Below, piece after piece: positions 8,400 to 16,250 of a stretch of DNA of 64,000 nucleotides. Every line of letters begins with the position of its first letter. Position 1 is the stretch's first letter. Origin of the DNA: JBCCQH01 sp039024435 (lineage in GTDB: Bacteria > Bacteroidota > Bacteroidia > J057 > JADKCL01); the NCBI GenBank assembly GCA_039024435.1, contig JBCCQH010000005.1, positions 69,696-133,695 of the forward strand, given 5' to 3'. The notes below the pieces were generated by a model, which was not told the origin of the DNA, did not search any database, and was given only the letters and a program-made list of their open reading frames with translations. Made by a program: the position numbers and the translations under genes.

Positions 8400-9476
8400 T
8401 CATTTCCCGAGAAACTCCGCGTCACTGAATGTCCCAAGAAAAGCGACCAGATCTGCTTTCTCGGAGTCGGTGATGGAAATTCCCTCGGCGGGAATCAAGG
8501 GGCTCAAATTGGGATGGGGGACGATGCCCGTGCGGTAGTGCTCTACGACATCGTCCAGCGTTGCGAGCTCGCCATCGGACATGTAGGGAAAGGTTTCCGC
8601 AATGTTGCGCAAGGTAGGCACTTTGAACCGGCCGCGGTCGCCTTCGAACTGTGTCACCCGCATCCGCCCCGAGTCGGCCCCGGCGACGTAGCGCCCGTTG
8701 TTTGCAAATTCCTCATTGCTGAGGTTGAATCCCCCGTGGCAACCGCCACAATTGGTGCGTTCACTGAAAAACAGTTCCATGCCCCGCAATTCCTGGGCGG
8801 TCAGCACGGACTCACCGTAATTCGTGTAGCGGTCGTAACGGGAATTTCCGCTGATCAGCGTACGTTCGTAGGCGGAAATCGCACGGGTGAGGACAAATGC
8901 GTCCGGTTCCCTGCCGTACGCCGCCCGGGATAGCTGCACGTATTGGGGGTTTTCCTTCATCCGCTCAACCGCTCCCTGAATGGTAAAATCCATTTCCAAG
9001 TGGTCGGTGATTGGGGCAAGCACTTGCAGTTCCAAGGTCCGTACCCCGCCGTCCCGAAAGAAGGATTCCCGCCAGGCAAGGTTGACCAGGGGCGAGGAAT
9101 TGCGCAAACTTTTGCGCCCATCGACTCCAATCGAGAGCGGCACCGGATCGGAAAATCCGTACTCCTGGAAGTGGCAGGAACCGCAAGAAATCGTGCGGTC
9201 CCGACTCATCGCCGGATCAAAAAACAGCAATTTTCCGAGTTCCACCCGGGACTGGGTGAGTTCATTGCCCGGGATTACCGGCATTTCCGGAAATCCGGCG
9301 GGAAGGTCCACGCGGTAGACATCACTCGCGGGTAGGAAGGGCTGGGCCGGCTCACATCCCCAGAACAACAGGGCGAGCAGCAGCGGCAAAAAAAGAACCG
9401 GCCGAACACGCTTGCCCGGCTTCGGCCAAAATCGGCCAGCTCCAAGGCAAGGTACGCTCGACCGGTTCCCACTCAT
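8400..9476 (-). CDS. Di-haem cytochrome c peroxidase, MbnH-like
   Basis: This 358-residue protein has a lipoprotein signal (LLLALLFWGC, C41) and two haem c motifs, C98-GSC-H102 and C243-GGC-H247, in the layout of the CCP/MauG superfamily. Other family motifs are ELGKLLFFDPAMS, SPLVNLAW, RDGGVRTLE and FKVPTLRNIAETFPYMSDG. In methanotrophs the homologue MbnH oxidises a tryptophan of MbnP to kynurenine. Here it lies 18 bp downstream of an MbnP-like gene, itself preceded by another, which supports the MbnH label over a plain peroxide-scavenging CcpA. It is probably periplasm-facing and lipid-anchored. Confidence 0.85.
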   Translation of the reverse strand: MSGNRSSVPCLGAGRFWPKPGKRVRPVLFLPLLLALLFWGCEPAQPFLPASDVYRVDLPAGFPEMPVIPGNELTQSRVELGKLLFFDPAMSRDRTISCGSCHFQEYGFSDPVPLSIGVDGRKSLRNSSPLVNLAWRESFFRDGGVRTLELQVLAPITDHLEMDFTIQGAVERMKENPQYVQLSRAAYGREPDAFVLTRAISAYERTLISGNSRYDRYTNYGESVLTAQELRGMELFFSERTNCGGCHGGFNLSNEEFANNGRYVAGADSGRMRVTQFEGDRGRFKVPTLRNIAETFPYMSDGELATLDDVVEHYRTGIVPHPNLSPLIPAEGISITDSEKADLVAFLGTFSDAEFLGK

Positions 9477-9494
9477 CTTTCTGCGCGAGTATAC

Positions 9495-10244
9495 TTATTC
9501 ATTTGCCATGTCCGCCCAGTTCGCGATCACACGATTGGCCAGCGGCATATTGTCCATCGTGTGGGTAGCATTGTCCACGCTGACATCGATGTAATCATTG
9601 ATTCCGTTCAGAAAACGGTCGTAATCCAGGGCAATGTTGATCGTGACCGTCTCGTCCTCAACCACGGTAATCGTCTGGGTTTCGCTGACGGGAGTGTAAT
9701 ATTGGTCACCCCCCACGTGGAAGAAGTAGGTTTGGTTTGATGATCCTCCGGTTCCCGAGGCATCGGTTTCCCCTTCGTACTTGAGGAAGATGTACTTGGT
9801 GGCCCAGGTCCAATACATGCTCACATCCGCCTGGGGGTGCTCTGCCTCAAAGGTGGCCGGGTCCATGCCATTGCGATCAGCATCCAGGCCCAGACCGTAA
9901 CTGATCCCGGTGTATTCGCCGACTTTAATTTGGGCGGAAACCGTCCGGGTATCCGTGCTTCCTTCATCGATCAAAGCGACATCGGCAAGCAACTCGGTCG
10001 TGTTGTCCGCTTTCGTCAGGAAAAGATTGCTGAGGTAATACCGCAAAAAAGTCAGGCGATAAGCCCGTCCGTCGCGGCCGGCGTAGGTCTGGCCAAGGGA
10101 AAAATCGTTTCCGTTGAAGGTCGGAACGATGCGCAATTGGACCGTTCCGGTAGCATCGGGGTCATCTCTATCTTTGCAACCCGCAATGAAGGTCGCACTG
10201 AGCATCAACAATACGGCAAGGAATAGTGATGTTCTGTTTTTCAT
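9495..10244 (-). CDS. MbnP-like copper-binding lipoprotein (first paralogue)
   Basis: This 249-residue lipoprotein (signal ending FIAGC, C23) has the features of the MbnP/CorA-type family: an N-terminal strand LRIVPTFNG, then RLTFLRYYLSNLFL, a loop with H136-P, the tryptophan segment MYWTWATKYIFLKYEG (W145, W147), and YFFHVG (H176). In studied relatives one such tryptophan is converted to kynurenine by a di-haem peroxidase and helps bind Cu(I) with histidines. Which tryptophan would be modified here is not known. It lies between the second MbnP-like gene (94 bp gap with a terminator-like hairpin) and the MbnH-like gene (18 bp gap). Confidence 0.8.
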   Translation of the reverse strand: MKNRTSLFLAVLLMLSATFIAGCKDRDDPDATGTVQLRIVPTFNGNDFSLGQTYAGRDGRAYRLTFLRYYLSNLFLTKADNTTELLADVALIDEGSTDTRTVSAQIKVGEYTGISYGLGLDADRNGMDPATFEAEHPQADVSMYWTWATKYIFLKYEGETDASGTGGSSNQTYFFHVGGDQYYTPVSETQTITVVEDETVTINIALDYDRFLNGINDYIDVSVDNATHTMDNMPLANRVIANWADMANE

Positions 10245-10294
10245 AATGGCTTCTCAATTCAAGCGGGCAAGTACCCGATGTAAATGGATACGGC

Positions 10295-10327
10295 AAAAAC
10301 GGAGCAGTCCCTTAGAGAATTGCTCCG
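10295..10327 (-). terminator. Terminator between the two MbnP-like genes
   Basis: CGGAGCA (10300-10306) pairs with TGCTCCG (10321-10327), and on the minus strand five T follow (10299-10295). It could terminate or attenuate transcription from the upstream MbnP-like gene into the downstream MbnP-MbnH pair. Confidence 0.55.
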
Positions 10328-10338
10328 CTTCCCGTGAT

Positions 10339-11166
10339 TTATTCGGCAACTATCGCGGTGGGGACACGATTGATGATCGTGGCGGCCAGCGCGGAGTCAT
10401 TCATCGTAACTGTGTTCAACTGCGTAGTGAGGTCGACATTCTCCAGGAAGTCCAGCCAATCCACATCCAGGTGAACGGTCGGCGTGGAGTTGAATTCAAC
10501 GTTGAAGTGCTGCTCGATGTCCACGGTGCGGCGGTTGTAGCCCAGCCCCACGTGGTAAATAAATTCGGCGTTGGCGGTTGCGTTCATCGCCGCGGTGGTA
10601 TCAACCAACCCTTCGAGGCGCAGGAACTTGTAACCCGTAGCCCAGGACCAGTGGTCAAAAGTAGGATTGGTCGAGGACAGCGGGTGTCCCGTCGGCCAGA
10701 GCGAGGGATCACCGGTGTTGGCGGCGTCGTCTACTCCGACGTCAAACATGATGCCATGGTAGTGGCCCGATGGAATCGCAAAATCAATCGCATATTCCAT
10801 TGTGCTGGCATTCACTTGTACGTAGGTGTCGGTCAGCGGCAGCATGCCACCGCCGTCTTGGTGCAGGCGAATGTTCGAAATGTAAAAACGGGCGACGTTG
10901 AACTGGATTTTGCGACCATCAGCGTCGGTCAATTCACTGCCCAGCGTCAAATTGGAAGAACCAGCTTTGGCGTGGAAATGCAGTTTTAAATTGCCCACCT
11001 GGGGGTATTCGCAGGTACCGTCATCCACCTCCGCGGTCGGACTGAAGTTCAGCGAATTGGGATCGGTACATCCTTCTTCTTTACCGCAACCGGTAGCAGA
11101 AAAAATCAAGGCAAAGGCACTAAGAAACAAGAAATAGCGTGCGAAGGAGTTGTATTTCGAAGACAT
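10339..11166 (-). CDS. MbnP-like copper-binding lipoprotein (second paralogue)
   Basis: This 275-residue lipoprotein has the signal LSAFALIFSATGC (C27). A short calcium-loop-like Bacteroidota motif follows (GCTDPNSLNF...DDGTCEYP, residues 32-55), then an MbnP domain: LKLHFHAKAG, FNVARFYISNIRLH, H161-P, the tryptophan segment DHWSWATGYKFLRLEG (W173, W175), and FIYHVG (H205). It is clearly related to the next gene but diverged, so the pair is an old duplication or two functional types. The start MSSKYNSFAR directly precedes the hydrophobic signal; earlier in-frame codons were rejected. Confidence 0.8.
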   Translation of the reverse strand: MSSKYNSFARYFLFLSAFALIFSATGCGKEEGCTDPNSLNFSPTAEVDDGTCEYPQVGNLKLHFHAKAGSSNLTLGSELTDADGRKIQFNVARFYISNIRLHQDGGGMLPLTDTYVQVNASTMEYAIDFAIPSGHYHGIMFDVGVDDAANTGDPSLWPTGHPLSSTNPTFDHWSWATGYKFLRLEGLVDTTAAMNATANAEFIYHVGLGYNRRTVDIEQHFNVEFNSTPTVHLDVDWLDFLENVDLTTQLNTVTMNDSALAATIINRVPTAIVAE

Positions 11167-11291
11167 TTTATATCTGTATGATGAATTAGTAAAGTGTGCA
11201 AACTGAGGAAGGGTACGCGCTCGGCTACCCGGATCGTCCGTTGCCAAATCTGGAGCGTTATCTCCGGTCAGCTTTACGGAAAAAGTATGAT

Positions 11292-11669
11292 TCAGGAAAA
11301 TACCCGACGCGGGGGAGGCGCCGTGGGGGGATCATCCCAGATAGACTTGAGAAAGCTTCCGGGCGCAGTTATACGGTGCTCAAGTTGCGCAAATGCTTCC
11401 CAGGTATCCAGTTCCGGGGCCAGCAACAATATGTCAATGCCGCTGCCCAACTCAACTGCGTCGGATGAGGCGGGAGATGGGGCCTTTTCCTGGAGACGGC
11501 TCATGAGGTAACAAGATCCGTTACATTTCATTTCCGGCCGTTCCACATTGCCGCAATAGTTGTTGACGATGAAGTCGCGGTTCAGCGCGTATTCTAAATA
11601 CGGACCGATGGGTTCAAGTACAATGACTAGAAATCCCAGGATGATCGATATGGTGAAAATGGACTTCAC
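11292..11669 (-). CDS. Small membrane protein with CNGSCYL motif
   Basis: The 125-residue product (GTG start giving MKSIFTISII; a TTG 24 bp upstream is an alternative) has one N-terminal membrane segment. The motif Y-C39-GNVERPEM-K-C49-NGS-C53-YL follows, and the rest is low in recognisable features. I know of similar CNGxCYL proteins near copper or heavy-metal genes in Bacteroidota, but no function is established. It lies 125 bp upstream of the MbnP-like gene in the same direction. The paired cysteines facing the periplasm could bind copper or pass it on (inference). Confidence 0.65.
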   Translation of the reverse strand: MKSIFTISIILGFLVIVLEPIGPYLEYALNRDFIVNNYCGNVERPEMKCNGSCYLMSRLQEKAPSPASSDAVELGSGIDILLLAPELDTWEAFAQLEHRITAPGSFLKSIWDDPPTAPPPRRVFS

Positions 11670-11749
11670 GCGTTCAGCGTTTAATATACTCAAATAAGCG
11701 CAAAGGGGACAAACAGACTGTCACAAAGCTTACAGAGTCCAGCGCCAGG

Positions 11750-12406
11750 TCATTGCCAAGCCACCATTCGTCCGCGGGCGCGACCGCTCGCCTGACGCGC
11801 ATTGCCATTCTCATCGTACAGGGTGCAACTGAAGGTGAGCGCGACGGTTTTGTAGGTAGGCACCGCGCGGGTTTGGTCTTCTTGATCGGTCACTTCGGTC
11901 ACAACAAAACTGGCGTTGCTTTGGGTGCCGTTGTTGGTATTGAACTCGGTACCATTGGCGTCAAACCAGCTCACAAATCCACCCGCGACGGCGCTGTCGA
12001 CCGTCGTCCGGGCCAGCAGTCCGATGCCTTTGTCGCCCGTAGTCGGTAAAACCGAGTATTCGGCGAAGGTATTGCGCACATCGGGCGTATTGATCAAGAT
12101 GGCGACCGCACCGGATTGGGCGAGGTTTTCCGGAGTGGTATTCGCGATGGCCTCGGCGGAGGCGATGCAGGTAAAGGGCGCGTACTGGTACCCGGAAGGC
12201 ACTGGACCGCCCCAGAAATCACCGACGATATTGCCGTAATCGTTGATGCCTTCCTGGTAAGTGGTTGTGTCCCCATCGATCACGATTTGGAAATAGTACG
12301 CGGAAGTGATCTCATTGGGAAAAGTGGGCGGATCATCTTTGCAGGATCCGAAGACCAGGAGGGCGGCAAGAGCAAGAAAAGGAAGTGTTTTTACGGTATT
12401 GAACAT
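11750..12406 (-). CDS. Lipoprotein, unknown function
   Basis: This 218-residue protein has a lipoprotein signal (LALAALLVFGSC) and a beta-rich body, with an ITSAYYFQIVIDGDTTTY start typical of small Bacteroidota surface lipoproteins. No catalytic or metal-binding motif is seen, and cysteines are few. It is the first gene of the minus-strand run leading to the MbnP/MbnH genes, 80 bp from the next, so it may belong to that operon. MFNTVKTLPF was chosen as start because it begins the signal peptide. Confidence 0.65.
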   Translation of the reverse strand: MFNTVKTLPFLALAALLVFGSCKDDPPTFPNEITSAYYFQIVIDGDTTTYQEGINDYGNIVGDFWGGPVPSGYQYAPFTCIASAEAIANTTPENLAQSGAVAILINTPDVRNTFAEYSVLPTTGDKGIGLLARTTVDSAVAGGFVSWFDANGTEFNTNNGTQSNASFVVTEVTDQEDQTRAVPTYKTVALTFSCTLYDENGNARQASGRARGRMVAWQ

Positions 12407-12577
12407 GTGGGTTATCAAACTTTTCGGTGCTCGAATATACGAATTCTGCCCCGATTCGTGGGTGGCAAAATCGGGGGAGGCAAACGACAATCATATCAGC
12501 CTGGAAGATCGCCCCCACAATTCGTGGGACAATCGTTATCGTTTGCCCATCCGGCAAAGGAAACCGAGAGGTACAAA

Positions 12578-12722
12578 AGGTGGTTTAAAATTGGTTGGTG
12601 AAATTTGCCAGCGCAGATTTTTTTGTCCATCGGAGTTCATTTTGGCGTCCATAGCCAGAGCTACAGGCGAGAAAATAGCGGAAAAGATGCCACCGTAAAA
12701 TCACGGGATTAAATTTGCACAG
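12578..12722. repeat. MITE-like element, copy 2
   Basis: This is the second copy of the element at 2395-2553 in the same orientation. The left end GGTTTAAAATTGG is well kept, and the right end (ATTAAATTTGCAC) has lost most of its inverted repeat. It lacks about 12 bases present in copy 1. It occupies most of the gap between the lipoprotein and ABC transporter genes and ends 14 bp from the transporter's stop codon. Confidence 0.6.
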
Positions 12723-12735
12723 CCTTCAAGGTGGC

Positions 12736-14526
12736 TCATTTGGCGAATTGCCGCTCGGCAAATTGCAACAGGTAAAGTCGCTTGTAGATCCCGTCCTGCT
12801 CCAACAATTCCTGGTGATTGCCCCGCTCCATGATTTCGCCTTTGTCCATGACCAGGATTTGGTCGGCCTTTTGGATGGTGGAAAGGCGGTGGGCAATAAT
12901 GATTGAGGTCCGGCCCGCCATGACCTTTTCGATGGCGTGCTGGATCAGTTCTTCCGACTCGGTGTCGATGCTCGAGGTCGCTTCATCCAAAATGAGAATG
13001 CTCGGATCGTAGACCAGCACGCGCGCAAAAGCGATCAATTGGCGCTGTCCGGCGGAAAGGGTCGCGCCGCGTTCCTGCACATTGTAGTCGTAGCCGCCCG
13101 GCAACTGGGATATAAAGCGATCCGCTCCCACGTAGGCAGCGGCTTTCTGTACTTGCTCCCGGGGGATGTTTGGATTGTTCAGCGTGATGTTGTCGTAGAT
13201 TGATCCGGAGAACAGGAAGACATCCTGCAAAACCAAGCCGATCAGGCTCCGCAGCTTCTCCAGCTTGAGCTCGGTGATGTCCACGTCATTGATGCAGATC
13301 CGGCCACGGTTGATCTCGTAGAGGCGGGAAAGTAGATTGATGATGGTGGTCTTTCCCGCACCGGTCGAGCCGACCAGCGCGACTTTTTTGCCCGCTTTCA
13401 CATCAAAACTGATGTCCTTCAGCACCCAGTCCTGCTCATTGTAGGCAAACCACACCTTGCGAAAGGCGATATTCAACGGTCCGTCCTGGCCCTGAATTTC
13501 GGTCCGAGTGCCCGTATCTTCAATGCGGTCTTCAGTGTCGAGTACTTTGAAAATGCGCTCGGCGCTCACCATGCCCAACTGCAAGGTATTGAAGCGGTCG
13601 GCGAGCATCCGAATCGGGCGGAAAAACATGTTAATGTACATCAGAAATGCCACCAGAGCACCGAAGGTAATCACCCCGTCCAGCACCCGCCCGACACCGT
13701 ACCAGACCAACAATGCCGTGGCCAGAGCGGTAATGATTTCGACGGTAGGAAAAAAGATGCTGTAGGCGAGGACGGACTTGAGGTTGGCGTCGCGGTGCTT
13801 CCCATTGATGTCGTCGAAGCGGTCGTATTCGACCTTTTCCCGGTTAAAAATCTGAATCACCAGCATCCCGGTGATGTGCTCCTGCAAAAACGAGTTCATC
13901 TCACTCACGTATTTGCGCACTCCCTGAAAAGCAGCTTTGATGGTGTTTTTAAAGACGATGGTCGCACCGAGCAGCAAAGGCAGCGTAATCAATATCACCA
14001 GGGTCAGTTTCCAACTCACGACCATCATGATCGTAAAAATCGTCACCAGGGTGAGCAATTCACCCATGATACTGACCAAGCCATTGCTGAATACGTCATT
14101 TAGCACCTCGACATCGGATATGGTCCGGGTTTGCAGCATTCCGACGGGATTTTGGTCAAAATACTTCGCGCGCATCCGGGTGATGTGGCGATACACCTGG
14201 ATGCGAATGTCGCGGATCACGCTTTGGCCCAGCCATCCAGTGAGCATCGTTTGCACGTACATGATCACGGAACGCAGCACCAGCACACCCAAAATCACCA
14301 GGATCCAAAAGCGCACCCCGCTCACGTCACCGCGTACGGTGGGATTGTCCAGGACATACTGAAAAAGGTAAGGCACTACCGGCGCCAGCAATGCCCCCAG
14401 GATCGTAAACAACAAGGCCAAGGCGAATTGCAAACGGTACGCTCCCGTATACGAGAGGATGCGCCGGATCAACCGCCATTCAAATGCGCTGCCTTTAACG
14501 GTGGATTTTTGGGTTTCCTTGGCCAA
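12736..14526 (-). CDS. ABC exporter, fused membrane and ATPase domains
   Basis: This half-transporter of about 596 residues has a six-helix ABC membrane domain (about residues 1-310; e.g. FFRPIRMLADRFNTLQLGM) followed by an ATPase domain. The ATPase domain has Walker A GSTGAGKTT, signature LSAGQRQ, Walker B ILILDEATSSID and the switch histidine in IIIAHRLST. It works as a dimer exporting a lipid or drug-like substrate; MsbA-type lipid A flippase is possible but not shown. The start is uncertain: TTG at 14526 (before AKETQKS) or TTG at 14589, with no good ATG. It stands alone on the minus strand. Confidence 0.85.
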   Translation of the reverse strand: MAKETQKSTVKGSAFEWRLIRRILSYTGAYRLQFALALLFTILGALLAPVVPYLFQYVLDNPTVRGDVSGVRFWILVILGVLVLRSVIMYVQTMLTGWLGQSVIRDIRIQVYRHITRMRAKYFDQNPVGMLQTRTISDVEVLNDVFSNGLVSIMGELLTLVTIFTIMMVVSWKLTLVILITLPLLLGATIVFKNTIKAAFQGVRKYVSEMNSFLQEHITGMLVIQIFNREKVEYDRFDDINGKHRDANLKSVLAYSIFFPTVEIITALATALLVWYGVGRVLDGVITFGALVAFLMYINMFFRPIRMLADRFNTLQLGMVSAERIFKVLDTEDRIEDTGTRTEIQGQDGPLNIAFRKVWFAYNEQDWVLKDISFDVKAGKKVALVGSTGAGKTTIINLLSRLYEINRGRICINDVDITELKLEKLRSLIGLVLQDVFLFSGSIYDNITLNNPNIPREQVQKAAAYVGADRFISQLPGGYDYNVQERGATLSAGQRQLIAFARVLVYDPSILILDEATSSIDTESEELIQHAIEKVMAGRTSIIIAHRLSTIQKADQILVMDKGEIMERGNHQELLEQDGIYKRLYLLQFAERQFAK

Positions 14527-14593
14527 TGTTAGAGAATTGTAAAGGGTCGAAAATACGAAATCAAGTTGACAATCGACCGGACGGAGCAATGTT

Positions 14594-14827
14594 TTGCGGG
14601 TGGACCCGGCGACTGGTTTGAAAAATCACCGCTGGATCAGGATATTTGGAGACGTGGGCGATGCACTTGCCATATACAACTTCTTGATGGACAACTCGAT
14701 CCCCATTGCGGTGATACTGGCCTTGTTCGTATCGATTGGGTTTCGGGGAGCGGCGCTGCTGCGGTGGATTCGGAAAAGGCTCTTGGGCCGTCGAACCGAT
14801 CCTCCCAAAAACGGCGACGGCCCCTAA
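14594..14827 (+). CDS. Possible small single-pass membrane protein
   Basis: An open frame of up to 77 codons (TTG 14594, or ATG 14687 giving 46 residues) has one hydrophobic stretch (IPIAVILALFVSIGF) followed by a basic segment (LLRWIRKRLLGRR), a plausible inner-membrane topology. It is divergent from the ABC exporter and overlaps its possible upstream start. I do not recognise a family, and it may be chance. Confidence 0.3.
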   Translation: MRVDPATGLKNHRWIRIFGDVGDALAIYNFLMDNSIPIAVILALFVSIGFRGAALLRWIRKRLLGRRTDPPKNGDGP

Positions 14828-15056
14828 TGGGACCGTTTTTGCAAAGCTGTTTCTGAGCAGATGGGCTTGCGCCGGTGTGTTCATCGTCAATCAGGTAATT
14901 ATCTATAGCGCATCTTTACGTATATCTTGTTTCGACGTCAACGTTTTTGTCAACGATTACAATATGCAGACTATTTTTCCGGGGCCCATGGAAAAAAATC
15001 TCTCTGGGTAACGGAAAAAATTTACAACTTACTGAAATTCAATGCTTAAATGGGAT

Positions 15057-15097
15057 GGAGAATTTCCAATCAATCAATTTCCAATTAATCGATTGCC
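15057..15097. repeat. Short AATTTCCAAT-type dispersed repeat, copy 1
   Basis: GGAGAATTTCCAAT followed after a short spacer by ATTTCCAATT matches, in reverse orientation, the sequence at about 18663-18702. A weaker relative is at 46299-46315. Confidence 0.4.
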
Positions 15098-15188
15098 ACT
15101 CCCTCGCAGTTCATTGGCGATTGAAAAATCTCCCCCGGGAAATTAAGTGAAGCGTCCCTTGAAAATTGAACAACGTGCTCGACAACTG

Positions 15189-15212
15189 TGCAATTGTGTG
15201 GAGACAATTGCA
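15189..15212. promoter_or_regulatory. Inverted repeat abutting the -33 box (operator candidate)
   Basis: TGCAATTG (15189-15196) and CAATTGCA (15205-15212) form a perfect 8-bp inverted repeat with an 8-bp spacer. It ends immediately before the -33 element of the promoter for the 15270 gene. The geometry fits a dimeric regulator site; no regulator gene is adjacent. Confidence 0.4.
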
Positions 15213-15243
15213 TTTCACATTCGCTGCGCTTGTCTTATTTTTG
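15213..15243 (+). promoter_or_regulatory. Bacteroidota-type promoter of the envelope-sugar operon
   Basis: TTTC (15213-15216), a 19-bp spacer and TATTTTTG (15236-15243) fit the phylum consensus TTTG-N19-TAnnTTTG, with one mismatch in -33. The start codon is 26 bp downstream. Confidence 0.6.
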
Positions 15244-15269
15244 CCGCAGAAGAATGAAACACCGGTAGT

Positions 15270-16250
15270 ATGATCAAGATTGGCTTATTGGGAGTGGGAC
15301 ACTTGGGCAATATCCACCTGAAATTGCTCAAACAGATCCCCGAATTCGAGATTGTCGGCATCTACGACGCAGACCCCGTGCGCGCCGCCGAAAAATCCGC
15401 CGAATATGAGGTCCAGGCGTGGGAAGACCCCATTGCCCTCATGGATGCCGTGGAGGCTGTGGATATCGTCACGCCCACCAGCACCCACCACGACCTCGCC
15501 AAGCAAGCCATGAAGCGCTTCAAGCACGTGTTCATCGAAAAGCCGGTCACCGCTACGGTAGAAGAGGCCCGGAAACTGATGGCCCTCGCCCGCGAGGCCG
15601 GCGTCAAGGTCCAGGTCGGCCACGTCGAGCGCTTCAACCCCGCTTTCCTCGCCCTGCGCGGCAAAGACATCCAGCCCATGTTCATCGAAGCCCACCGCCT
15701 CGCCCAGTGGAATCCCCGGGGCACCGACGTTTCGGTCGTGCTCGATCTGATGATCCACGACATCGATGTCGTCCTCAGCGTGGTAAAATTTGGCGTCAAA
15801 AAAATCAGCGCCAGTGGCGTAGCTGTGGTCAGCGATACCCCGGACATCGCCAATGCCCGCATCGAATTCGACAACGGCTGCGTGGCCAACCTGACCGCCA
15901 GCCGCATTTCCCTGAAAAACATGCGCAAGATGCGGATCTTCCAGCGCAACGCGTATCTGTCGGTGGATTTCCTCGCCAAAAAGACCGAAATCCTCCACAT
16001 CAACGACGCCGACGAACGGCCCGCCCCCGACGACCTCATGTTTGAGTTCCAGGCCGGAGATCAGACCAAGTACCTCCGCATGGAACTCCCGCCGGTCGAA
16101 GCGGTCAACTCGATCAAGCTGGAGCTCGAAGAATTTGCCGAGGCGATCCGCACCGATTCCACTCCCCCCGTGACCCTCGATGAAGCGGTGGCTGCGCTCG
16201 ACTGCGCCCACCTCATCGTAGAGAAAATCAACCAGTTATGCATCGTCTGA
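15270..16250 (+). CDS. Gfo/Idh/MocA family oxidoreductase
   Basis: This 326-residue NAD(P)-dependent oxidoreductase has a Rossmann start (KIGLLGVGHLGNIHLKLL), the conserved EKP (FIEKPVTATVEEAR), VQVGHVERFNP, and the catalytic-domain motif DLMIHDIDVVL with the active-site histidine. Substrates in this family are sugars, often nucleotide-linked; none can be named here. It is preceded by a good promoter and overlaps the next lipoprotein gene by 13 bp. Together with the downstream glycosylphosphotransferase it suggests a role in surface-sugar synthesis (inference). Confidence 0.88.
   Translation: MIKIGLLGVGHLGNIHLKLLKQIPEFEIVGIYDADPVRAAEKSAEYEVQAWEDPIALMDAVEAVDIVTPTSTHHDLAKQAMKRFKHVFIEKPVTATVEEARKLMALAREAGVKVQVGHVERFNPAFLALRGKDIQPMFIEAHRLAQWNPRGTDVSVVLDLMIHDIDVVLSVVKFGVKKISASGVAVVSDTPDIANARIEFDNGCVANLTASRISLKNMRKMRIFQRNAYLSVDFLAKKTEILHINDADERPAPDDLMFEFQAGDQTKYLRMELPPVEAVNSIKLELEEFAEAIRTDSTPPVTLDEAVAALDCAHLIVEKINQLCIV

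Larger units (their letters stand above)
14828..15269. other. Intergenic gap with promoter, inverted repeat and short repeat
   Basis: No gene is seen in these 440 bases. The region is AT-richer than its surroundings. It contains one AATTTCCAAT-type repeat (about 15057-15097) and the promoter with its inverted repeat before the Gfo/Idh/MocA gene, both listed separately. Confidence 0.5.
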
